From NCBI GenBank assembly GCA_044433415.1, contig JAWXTP010000134.1:1-7759 (forward strand): 7,759 nucleotides of DNA, written 5' to 3'. Positions 1-5,284 of the stretch are shown here, piece after piece; the first letter of the stretch is position 1, and every line of letters begins with the position of its first letter. The position numbers and the translations under genes are program-made. This DNA comes from JAWXTP01 sp044433415. GTDB taxonomy: Bacteria > Bacteroidota > Bacteroidia > Bacteroidales > Rikenellaceae. The notes below the pieces were generated by a model. The model saw nothing but the letters and a program-made list of their open reading frames with translations, did no database searches and was not told where the DNA came from.

Positions 1-114
1 ATTGTATTTCTAGCTGTATGAACTCTAATATTAAATGATTGAAATTATTGATATTTAGTAATTTAAAATGCTAGTTAATAAATATATTATTGTAAAAATT
101 CTTCCGACCAAGAA

Positions 115-138
115 TGCCCTCTGCCCCCTCTGCCCTCC
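115..138. repeat. C-rich triple repeat TGCCC(CC)TC
   Basis: Three tandem units of TGCCCTC type lie at 115-121, 122-130 (with two extra Cs) and 131-137. This is a sharp compositional island in a very AT-rich intergenic stretch. The minus strand has G runs of 2, 3, 5 and 3, enough for a two-layer G-quadruplex in principle. Function is unknown; it could also be part of a decayed coding sequence on the minus strand (see findings). Confidence 0.5.
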
Positions 139-200
139 AACAATTTTTCAAGTAATCTTTCCACGCTTGTCGTCTAATTCATCATTAACCATCAATCATT

Positions 201-236
201 CTCACCTCCTTACTTTTTTATTCCTCGTAAGGTGAG
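201..236. other. Imperfect hairpin upstream of the FAD gene promoter
   Basis: CTCACC (201-206) pairs with GGTGAG (231-236), and TTAC (210-213) pairs with GTAA (227-230). This gives ten base pairs with a three-base bulge and a 13-base loop. The right arm ends where the promoter's -33 region should lie, so the site is placed to act as an operator. It has no following T-run on the + strand and is therefore not a + strand terminator. No regulator family can be named from it. Confidence 0.4.
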
Positions 237-245
237 TTCTAATAA
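234..245 (+). repeat. Copy of the intergenic repeat core GAGTTCTAATAA
   Basis: The 12-mer GAGTTCTAATAA is identical to copies at 3380-3391 and 4311-4322. The preceding TAAGG is shared too, apart from one extra T. Beyond the core the resemblance fades, so this is the shortest of the three exact copies. It overlaps the expected -33 region and spacer of the downstream promoter. Confidence 0.55.
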
Positions 246-253
246 ATATTTCG

Positions 254-261
254 TACTTTTG
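254..261 (+). promoter_or_regulatory. Promoter -7 element TACTTTTG for the FAD oxidoreductase gene
   Basis: TACTTTTG matches the Bacteroidota -7 consensus TAnnTTTG exactly. It ends 36 bases before the ATG at 298, nearly the same spacing as at lpxC-fabZ. The position 19 bases upstream reads GGTG and not TTTG, so the -33 element is poor. Transcription would start at about 267-270. Confidence 0.6.
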
Positions 262-297
262 TCAAAAATTAACTCATTATAATAGCGATAATAAATT

Positions 298-1854
298 ATG
301 CCACAACAAGTTCAGTTACAAGTAACTCCAAAAGAGTCAATAACACCAAGTATTTACCTTAGCTTAGCAGCTTCACGTGCAGGCATCAAGCAAACACAAA
401 TTGCTCATGCTAGAATCATTAAACGCTCTATAGATGCACGTAAGCCTAACATTAAAGTAAATCTTACTATTGAACTTTTCATTGATGACGAGAAAGAACC
501 AGAAAAAACTGTATTTAACTGGGAAGACGTATCTAACAAACAAGAAGTTCTTGTTGTTGGTAGTGGTCCTGCTGGTCTTTTTGCTGCTTTAAGACTAATA
601 GAAAATGGGCTAAGACCTATCGTTATTGAAAGAGGTAAAGATGTATCTTCAAGAAAACACGATATAGGTTCTTTAAATAGAAACAAAGATGTAAACCCTG
701 ATTCAAACTACTGCTTCGGTGAAGGTGGTGCTGGAACTTACTCTGATGGTAAACTTTTCACACGCTCTAAGAAAAGAGGTAACCATAAACGTGCCCTAGA
801 AATTTTTCATCACCATGGTGCAAAAGAAGATATCCTATATGATGCTCACCCTCACATAGGAACAGATAAACTACCTAAAGTTATTGCTGCTATGCGTCAA
901 ACTATCCTTGATGCAGGTGGTGTATTTATGTTAGAAAATAGAGTTACTAATTTTATCATAGAAAACAACACTATTAAAGGAGTTATAGACCAAAACGGAG
1001 AAAGAATCTTAGCTCAAGCTACTATTCTTGCTACTGGTCACTCAGCACGTGATATCTATGAGCTTCTTCACAAAAAAGGAGTTGAATTAGAAGCTAAGAA
1101 CTTCGCTATGGGTGTACGTGTTGAACACCCTCAACGAACAATAAATCACATCCAATATCATAAAGTAAAAGACGATTATCTTCCTGCTGCATCTTACTCT
1201 CTTGTAGCACAAGTTAGAGGCCGTGGTGTTTACTCTTTCTGTATGTGTCCAGGTGGATTTATAGTACCTTCACAGACAGATATTAATCAAAGTGTAGTAA
1301 ACGGAATGTCCCCATCGGGTAGAAATTCCGTATTTGCAAACTCAGGTATAGTAACAGAAATTCGCCAACAAGACTATGCTCACCTTATCCCTGAATATGG
1401 AGTTCTTGCAGGTCTAGAATATCAAAAATTTATTGAGCAGATAGCCTACGAAAACGGGGGCGGAGCTTCTATAGTACCAGGTCAACGTCTTAATGACTTT
1501 GTGGAAAACAAACTTTCAAAATCTCTACCTAAGATGTCTTATCACCCAGGTGCTGAAATTTCAAATATGAATGATTGGCTTCCAGAGTTTATGAGTTACT
1601 CGCTTCGTGAAGGCTTTAAAGCATTTAATAACAAGATGAAAGGTTTTGTAAGCAATGAAGCAATGATACTAGGTGTAGAGAGCCGTACTTCATCACCTAT
1701 AAGAATACCACGCGATAAAGAAACACTTTGTCACCCTCAAATTGAAGGTCTTTACCCTGCTGGTGAAGGTGCTGGATATGCAGGTGGAATAATATCTGCC
1801 GCTGTTGATGGTGAGAGGATAGCTGATGCTGTAACAGCATATATAAATAAGTAA
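298..1854 (+). CDS. FAD-dependent oxidoreductase, COG2509-like, substrate unknown
   Basis: A 518-residue flavoprotein with two parts. Residues 1 to about 75 form a separate alpha/beta N-terminal domain, beginning with the MPQQVQLQVTP-type strand usual for this family, which supports the ATG at 298. From residue 82 a Rossmann fold starts: VLVVGSGPAGLFAAL carries GxGxxG at G88, G90, G93, and E111 at the end of the next strand (VIERG) should bind the ribose of ADP. Family blocks follow: FGEGGAGTYSDGKLFTR (140-156), ATGHSARD (245-252), CMCPGGFIVPS (315-325), ESRTSSPIRIPRD (461-473) and the C-terminal FAD-contacting PAGEGAGYAGGI (487-498). There is no signal peptide or membrane segment, so it is probably cytosolic. 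The family is known as 'uncharacterised FAD-dependent dehydrogenase'; no reaction is assigned. The gene seems monocistronic: it has its own promoter, and lpxC-fabZ has another. The family call is secure, the role is open. Confidence 0.85.
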   Translation: MPQQVQLQVTPKESITPSIYLSLAASRAGIKQTQIAHARIIKRSIDARKPNIKVNLTIELFIDDEKEPEKTVFNWEDVSNKQEVLVVGSGPAGLFAALRLIENGLRPIVIERGKDVSSRKHDIGSLNRNKDVNPDSNYCFGEGGAGTYSDGKLFTRSKKRGNHKRALEIFHHHGAKEDILYDAHPHIGTDKLPKVIAAMRQTILDAGGVFMLENRVTNFIIENNTIKGVIDQNGERILAQATILATGHSARDIYELLHKKGVELEAKNFAMGVRVEHPQRTINHIQYHKVKDDYLPAASYSLVAQVRGRGVYSFCMCPGGFIVPSQTDINQSVVNGMSPSGRNSVFANSGIVTEIRQQDYAHLIPEYGVLAGLEYQKFIEQIAYENGGGASIVPGQRLNDFVENKLSKSLPKMSYHPGAEISNMNDWLPEFMSYSLREGFKAFNNKMKGFVSNEAMILGVESRTSSPIRIPRDKETLCHPQIEGLYPAGEGAGYAGGIISAAVDGERIADAVTAYINK

Positions 1855-1877
1855 ATAACTATTTGCTTACTAGCATA

Positions 1878-1902
1878 TTTAATTGCATTTTTTGTAATTA
1901 AA
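1878..1902. other. AT-rich palindrome overlapping the lpxC-fabZ promoter
   Basis: TTTAATTGC (1878-1886) and GTAATTAAA (1894-1902) form a nine-pair inverted repeat (one G-T pair) around a seven-base loop, ATTTTTT. The right arm begins on the G of the -33 TTTG. It lies 23 bp after the FAD gene stop, so it may act as a weak transcript-end hairpin, but no T-run follows it. Alternatively it is a protein-binding site. Confidence 0.45.
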
Positions 1903-1921
1903 TAATATTTTACTATCTTTG
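1891..1921 (+). promoter_or_regulatory. Consensus promoter for lpxC-fabZ
   Basis: TTTG (1891-1894), a 19-bp spacer, then TATCTTTG (1914-1921): both elements and the spacing match the Bacteroides primary-sigma consensus. The ATG lies 37 bases beyond the -7 element, which predicts a leader of about 30 bases with no Shine-Dalgarno sequence. This is the cleanest promoter in the window and separates the lipid A genes from the FAD gene. Confidence 0.8.
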
Positions 1922-1958
1922 CAGCCAAAGTATTTTTTTTGTAAACAAATTTTATTCT

Positions 1959-3353
1959 ATGTCTGAAAAACAAAGAACAATTGCAGGAGACCTTTCATTT
2001 TGTGGCAAAGGTCTACATACTGGGCTAAATGTAAACATTGTTATTAAGCCTGCTGAATCAAATTTTGGTATCAAGTTTCAACGTATAGATCTTGAAGATA
2101 AACCTATTATACCAGCATTGGCTGAAAATGTTAAAGATACATCTAGAGGTACAACAATTGTAAAGAAAGATGCAAAAGTTTCAACTATTGAACACCTAAT
2201 GGCAGCTCTTTTTGGCTGTGGTGTCGATAACGCACTGATTGAAATTGATGCCCCAGAAGTTCCTATTATGGATGGTTCCGCACGTGAATTTGTTGAAAAA
2301 ATAGAAACGCTAGGAACTGTTGAACTAGACGCTGAACGTGTTTATTACGAGATTTCTTCTAAACTTAAATTTGAGTTAAAAGAAAAAGGTATAGAAATTG
2401 TCGCTTACCCTGATGATGAATGGAGTTGCGATGTTAAGATAGATTTTAATTCTAAAATCGTTGGTAAACAATATGCTAGTGTAACAGGAATTGACGAATT
2501 TGTTTCTTCAAAGATAACTTCATGTAGAACTTTCGTTTTCTTACACGAAATTAAACCTTTAATTGATAATAATCTTATCAAAGGTGGTGACTTAGAAAAC
2601 GCTATCGTTATTGTTGAAAACACACCTTCTAAAGAAGAGATTGATAAAATAAACGAAGTATTTAACCGTGAAGATATAAAAGTTGACAGAAGCGGTTACT
2701 TAAATAACCTTGAACTACGTTTCGAAAACGAAATAGCTCGTCACAAACTATTAGACCTAGTAGGTGATTTAGCTCTTATCGGTAGACGTATCAAAGGTCG
2801 TATTGTTGCTACTCGTCCAGGGCACTTTGCTAACACAGAGTTTGCTAAAATGGTTCAGAAAGCTATAAAAGCTGATTCTGTTAAACCAAAATATAAATAT
2901 GACGTTAACAAAGAACCTGTTATTGATATAAACGGCATAAAAGACATTCTTCCTCACCGTCCACCTTTCTTACTTGTTGATAAAATTATCCACATTGATA
3001 AGGATACTGTTGTAGGTATTAAGAATGTGACTATGAATGAACCTTTCTTTGTAGGTCACTTCCCTGAAGAGCCTGTAATGCCAGGAGTTTTAACTCTTGA
3101 AGCTATGGCACAATGTGGGGGTATACTTGCTTTAAGTCAAGTTGAGGAACCTAAAAAATACTCTACATATTTCATGAAAATTGACGGAGTTAAATTTAAG
3201 AGAAAGATAGTTCCTGGTGACACTATTATGTTTACTTTAGAATTAGCTGAACCTATAAGAAGGGGTATTGTACTAATGAATGCTAAAGCATTTGTTGGCG
3301 ATTCTCTTGCTGTAGAAGCTGTTTTAATGGCACAAATTGCTAAAAATAAATAG
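1959..3353 (+). CDS. lpxC-fabZ: Bifunctional UDP-3-O-acyl-GlcNAc deacetylase / 3-hydroxyacyl-ACP dehydratase
   Basis: A 464-residue fusion. Residues 1 to about 305 are LpxC, the zinc deacetylase that commits UDP-3-O-acyl-GlcNAc to lipid A. The STIEHLMAAL block gives E78 (general base) and H79 (zinc). H262 and D266 in ARHKLLDLVGD are the other zinc ligands with the family's four-residue spacing, H289 in RPGHF is the catalytic histidine, and MDGSA is at 104-108. A short linker (about 306-322) leads to FabZ, which dehydrates 3-hydroxyacyl-ACP in fatty acid elongation: LPHRPPFLLVD (331-341), catalytic H367 in GHFPEEPVMPG, and E381 in LEAMAQ, 14 residues later as in E. coli FabZ. Both active sites look intact. 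The fusion is typical of Bacteroidota and joins two enzymes competing for or working on 3-hydroxyacyl-ACP. lpxA follows after 82 bp, probably co-transcribed. Confidence 0.97.
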   Translation: MSEKQRTIAGDLSFCGKGLHTGLNVNIVIKPAESNFGIKFQRIDLEDKPIIPALAENVKDTSRGTTIVKKDAKVSTIEHLMAALFGCGVDNALIEIDAPEVPIMDGSAREFVEKIETLGTVELDAERVYYEISSKLKFELKEKGIEIVAYPDDEWSCDVKIDFNSKIVGKQYASVTGIDEFVSSKITSCRTFVFLHEIKPLIDNNLIKGGDLENAIVIVENTPSKEEIDKINEVFNREDIKVDRSGYLNNLELRFENEIARHKLLDLVGDLALIGRRIKGRIVATRPGHFANTEFAKMVQKAIKADSVKPKYKYDVNKEPVIDINGIKDILPHRPPFLLVDKIIHIDKDTVVGIKNVTMNEPFFVGHFPEEPVMPGVLTLEAMAQCGGILALSQVEEPKKYSTYFMKIDGVKFKRKIVPGDTIMFTLELAEPIRRGIVLMNAKAFVGDSLAVEAVLMAQIAKNK

Positions 3354-3362
3354 TATACCTCT

Positions 3363-3400
3363 ATTTAACAACACTAAGGGAGTTCTAATAATTGGTTTTA
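3363..3400 (+). repeat. Intergenic repeat arm between lpxC-fabZ and lpxA
   Basis: This 38-base stretch starts ATTTAACA and contains GGGAGTTCTAATAATTGG plus TTTTA (3378-3400). The last 23 bases are identical to 4309-4331, and the ATTTAACA start is the same as the outer end of the large palindrome at 4272 and, inverted, at 4480. Here there is only one arm: no matching inverted partner is present before the lpxA ATG at 3436. It would be part of the lpxC-fabZ-lpxA messenger. No good TAnnTTTG element lies between it and lpxA. Confidence 0.7.
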
Positions 3401-3435
3401 CTATTTCTAACTTTATTACTTAAAATACATTATAT

Positions 3436-4239
3436 ATGATTCACAACTTAGCTTACGTACATGAAGACGCTAAAATTGGCGAAAACGTAACGATAGAACC
3501 TTTTGCATTTATTGCAGCAGATACTGTAATTGGAGATAACAGCTATATATCTGCACACGCTGTAGTACTGGAAGGTACTCGTTTAGGTAAAGGATGTAAA
3601 ATTCATTCTGGTGCTGTCGTGGGAGGTGTACCTCAAGACTTAAAGTTTAAAGGTGAATATACAACGGTTGAAATTGGTGACAATACGACTATTAGAGAAT
3701 GTGCTACTATAAATAGAGGCTCAGCTGCTAAAGGTAAAACCGTAGTTGGTAGCAACTGCCTTATTATGGCTTATGCTCACGTTGCTCATGACTGTATCGT
3801 TGGAGATTGTGTAATTATAGTTAATGGTGTATCATTAGCTGGTGAAGTAGAAGTTGGAGACTGGGCTATACTTGGAGGGCACTCTGCTGTACATCAATTT
3901 GTAAGAATTGGTGATCACGCAATGGTGGCTGGAGGTTCTTTAGTAAGTAAAGACATTCCTCCTTTTGTAAAAGCAGGCCACGAACCATTATCATTCGTGG
4001 GTGCAAATTTCATAGGCTTAAGACGTAGAAATTTCTCTAACGAGCAAATTTCTATAATACAAGATACCTTTAGATTACTATTCCAAAGTGGTCTAAACTA
4101 CTCTATAGCATGTGATGAAATTGAGAATACAATAGAGAAGTCTCCTGAAAGAGATATGATTATTGATTTTGTGAGAAGTTCTAAGCGCGGAATTTTAAAA
4201 CCTTATAACTCTACTAAAAAAGATGAAAATGTATATTAA
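3436..4239 (+). CDS. lpxA: UDP-N-acetylglucosamine acyltransferase
   Basis: A 267-residue acyltransferase that transfers a 3-hydroxyacyl chain from ACP to the 3-OH of UDP-GlcNAc, the first step of lipid A synthesis, as a cytosolic trimer. Residues 1 to about 190 are a left-handed beta-helix of hexapeptide repeats (VTIEPF, AVVLEG, VIIVNG and similar). The catalytic histidine is H118 in AHVAHDC, equivalent to E. coli H125. H153 in AVHQF matches H160. The acyl-length 'ruler' position, glycine 173 in E. coli, aligns with G166, so the pocket is not closed off for short chains and should take C14 or longer. The C-terminal helical part (about 192-260) carries GLRRRNFS. The length is normal. It follows lpxC-fabZ by 82 bp with no clear promoter between them, so it probably shares that transcript; miaA or another usual downstream partner is not present. 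Confidence 0.97.
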   Translation: MIHNLAYVHEDAKIGENVTIEPFAFIAADTVIGDNSYISAHAVVLEGTRLGKGCKIHSGAVVGGVPQDLKFKGEYTTVEIGDNTTIRECATINRGSAAKGKTVVGSNCLIMAYAHVAHDCIVGDCVIIVNGVSLAGEVEVGDWAILGGHSAVHQFVRIGDHAMVAGGSLVSKDIPPFVKAGHEPLSFVGANFIGLRRRNFSNEQISIIQDTFRLLFQSGLNYSIACDEIENTIEKSPERDMIIDFVRSSKRGILKPYNSTKKDENVY

Positions 4240-4271
4240 TTAACATCAGTTTTAGAATGAGACTTATTTTC

Positions 4272-4480
4272 ATTTAACATTTTAGTATATAGGAAAAATT
4301 TCCTAATGGGGAGTTCTAATAATTGGTTTTATTCTTTTTTGGGAGTTTAAAGTTTTATATTTGGAGTTTTTAAAATGATGGCATAGCGGTTCCTATGGCA
4401 CATTTTGAAAAGTTCAAAGATGAAGCTTTAAAATTCAAAAACGTTAAAATCCAAGTTTTAGAAGTTCCCTAATGTTAAAT
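4272..4480. repeat. 209-bp imperfect palindrome, MITE-like or long RNA hairpin
   Basis: The ends are ATTTAACATT (4272-4281) and its exact reverse complement AATGTTAAAT (4471-4480). From 4309 inward the left arm pairs with the right arm from 4470 inward, over about 80 bases with roughly three quarters of positions matching by eye. They meet at CATAG (4382-4386), the six-base loop CGGTTC, and CTATG (4393-4397). The two 80-base arms are symmetric about 4389.5 with no net length difference. Between 4282 and 4308 the left arm alone has 27 extra bases, including the small perfect palindrome AGGAAA-AA-TTTCCT (4291-4304). The left arm contains 23 bases identical to 3378-3400. No transposase is encoded. 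It could be a non-autonomous mobile element, an mRNA 3'-end hairpin for lpxA, or a structured RNA. Confidence 0.75.
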
Positions 4481-4529
4481 ACAAAATTATTCAACAAAAT
4501 TCGAGAATAGTTAGGAATGCTTTTAAACA

Positions 4530-4565
4530 AGGGAGCTAGTAATTTGTTTTATTAGAATTTTCCCT
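4530..4565. repeat. Small hairpin related to the intergenic repeat
   Basis: AGGGA (4530-4534) pairs with TCCCT (4561-4565), and CTAGTAA (4536-4542) pairs with TTATTAG (4549-4555) with one G-T pair. The loop is six bases and a short bulge lies on the right. The left arm reads GGGAGCTAGTAATTTGTTTTA, which aligns with the longer repeat after a two-base deletion and two substitutions. The right arm, read in reverse, contains TTCTAATAA, also part of the repeat core. It looks like a reduced or decayed version of the large palindrome. Confidence 0.5.
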
Positions 4566-4596
4566 AAGTATCAACTAATTATTTTAAGCAAATATG

Positions 4597-4627
4597 TGTG
4601 ATTATCTAATTTATTTTACTATATTTG
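4597..4627 (+). promoter_or_regulatory. Promoter upstream of the rimP-nusA-infB operon
   Basis: TATATTTG (4620-4627) is an exact TAnnTTTG -7 element. TGTG (4597-4600), 19 bp upstream, matches three of four bases of the TTTG -33 element. Transcription would begin near 4631-4634, only about a dozen bases before the terminator stem that starts at 4645. Confidence 0.65.
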
Positions 4628-4644
4628 TATCGAAATCGGAGGGG

Positions 4645-4673
4645 TAAGGGGGCGCAAGTCCCCTTATTTTTTT
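4645..4673 (+). terminator. Intrinsic terminator in the rimP leader
   Basis: TAAGGGGGC (4645-4653) pairs with GTCCCCTTA (4658-4666): nine pairs including one G-U, closed by a GCAA tetraloop of the stable GNRA type. Seven Ts follow (4667-4673). This is a textbook + strand intrinsic terminator. The CCCTTA arm can alternatively pair with a second TAAGGG at 4673-4678, just after the T-run. Because it sits directly behind a promoter and 134 bp before rimP, it would end most transcripts at about 40 nt unless read through. Confidence 0.8.
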
Positions 4674-4807
4674 AAGGGATTGCATTTTTACATTATTAAG
4701 TTATTGATTTTGAGTATATTACGATGTAGGTTATTTTAAAAATCAATATTAAAAGTAACATATATTAGCTACTTTACATTTTGTAAAAACTTTATTTATA
4801 AAAAAAC

Positions 4808-5272
4808 ATGATAACAAAAGAGTTAATTACTTCAATTATTGAAGAATATATTTCAGGTAGCGATTATTTTTTAGTTGATATTAAAATATCGCCACAATTC
4901 GTCATAGATATTACTATTGATTCTATGACTGGTGTATCAATTGACAAATGTATAGAGCTTAGTCGTCACATAGAGTCAAAACTTAACCGTGATGAACAGG
5001 ACTTTGAACTAACAGTAGGTTCTCAATCAATAAGCGAACCTTTTGTAGTTGATGCTCATTACATCAAAAATATTGGTAGAGAAGTTGAAGTAATAAACAA
5101 TGAGGGTGAAAAATTTAAAGGCTTATTATCAGCATTTAGCGACGGCATAATGACACTTACCTATACAGAAAAGCAACTTGTAGAAGGGAAGAAACGTAAA
5201 ATTGATGTTGAGGTAACAAAAGAAATAAAAACCTCAGATACTAAGACAACAAAATTAATAATAAAAATATAG
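4808..5272 (+). CDS. rimP: Ribosome maturation factor RimP
   Basis: A 154-residue protein of the size usual for RimP, the cytosolic factor needed for maturation of the 30S subunit. The N-terminal alpha/beta domain (about 1-80) has the family pattern: the FLVDIKI strand, VIDITIDSMTGVSIDKCIELSRHIESKLN, then FELTVGS. The SH3-like C-terminal domain (about 85-154) has KNIGREVEV and a basic GKKRKIDVEV stretch. The usual SPGL or SAGL turn between the domains reads SQSI here (72-75), an atypical variant, followed by the expected proline-containing SEPF. The ATG is preceded by a run of As and no Shine-Dalgarno sequence. nusA starts 12 bp after the stop, so the pair is surely one operon; the position before nusA strongly supports the call. 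Confidence 0.93.
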   Translation: MITKELITSIIEEYISGSDYFLVDIKISPQFVIDITIDSMTGVSIDKCIELSRHIESKLNRDEQDFELTVGSQSISEPFVVDAHYIKNIGREVEVINNEGEKFKGLLSAFSDGIMTLTYTEKQLVEGKKRKIDVEVTKEIKTSDTKTTKLIIKI

Positions 5273-5284
5273 ATAAATTACAAG

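Larger units (their letters stand above)
1..297. other. Intergenic region upstream of the FAD oxidoreductase gene
   Basis: No convincing gene is visible in either strand. The first 100 bases are AT-rich and featureless. Bases 98-115 form a small hairpin (ATTCTT, six-base loop, AAGAAT) that on the minus strand is followed by four Ts, so it could be a weak terminator for a minus-strand transcript. Then come a C-rich patch (115-138), a longer hairpin (201-236), a copy of the intergenic repeat core (234-245) and a promoter (254-261). The leader between promoter and start codon is about 30 bases. Confidence 0.6.
4240..4807. other. 568-bp non-coding region between lpxA and rimP
   Basis: No open reading frame of substance is present on either strand. 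In order it holds: a large imperfect palindrome (4272-4480), a smaller related hairpin (4530-4565), a promoter (4597-4627), an intrinsic terminator (4645-4673) and an AT-rich leader up to the rimP ATG. A weaker promoter-like TACATTTTG (4775-4783, spacer one base too long) lies 24 bases before that ATG and could drive rimP on its own. Confidence 0.7.

Noticed and set aside
405..686. 93-codon minus-strand open frame inside the FAD gene
   Set aside because: It lies wholly opposite a clear flavoprotein gene, and its protein has no recognisable motif; it is a shadow of the real frame.
1752..1973. 73-codon minus-strand open frame spanning the end of the FAD gene and the start of lpxC-fabZ
   Set aside because: It overlaps two real genes and a strong promoter on the other strand, and the peptide looks like chance translation of AT-rich DNA.
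4223..4273. Eight-base inverted repeat ATGAAAAT/ATTTTCAT across the lpxA end
   Set aside because: It is AT-only apart from one pair, with a 35-base loop; this is likely by chance in such AT-rich sequence.
4240..4480. An insertion sequence or transposase remnant around the palindrome
   Set aside because: No reading frame of useful length exists in the region, and no target-site duplication could be confirmed by eye; only a non-autonomous element remains possible.
4597..4680. A tRNA gene before rimP, as metY in E. coli
   Set aside because: No cloverleaf, T-loop GTTCGA-type sequence or acceptor stem is present; the GC-rich stem is explained fully as a terminator.
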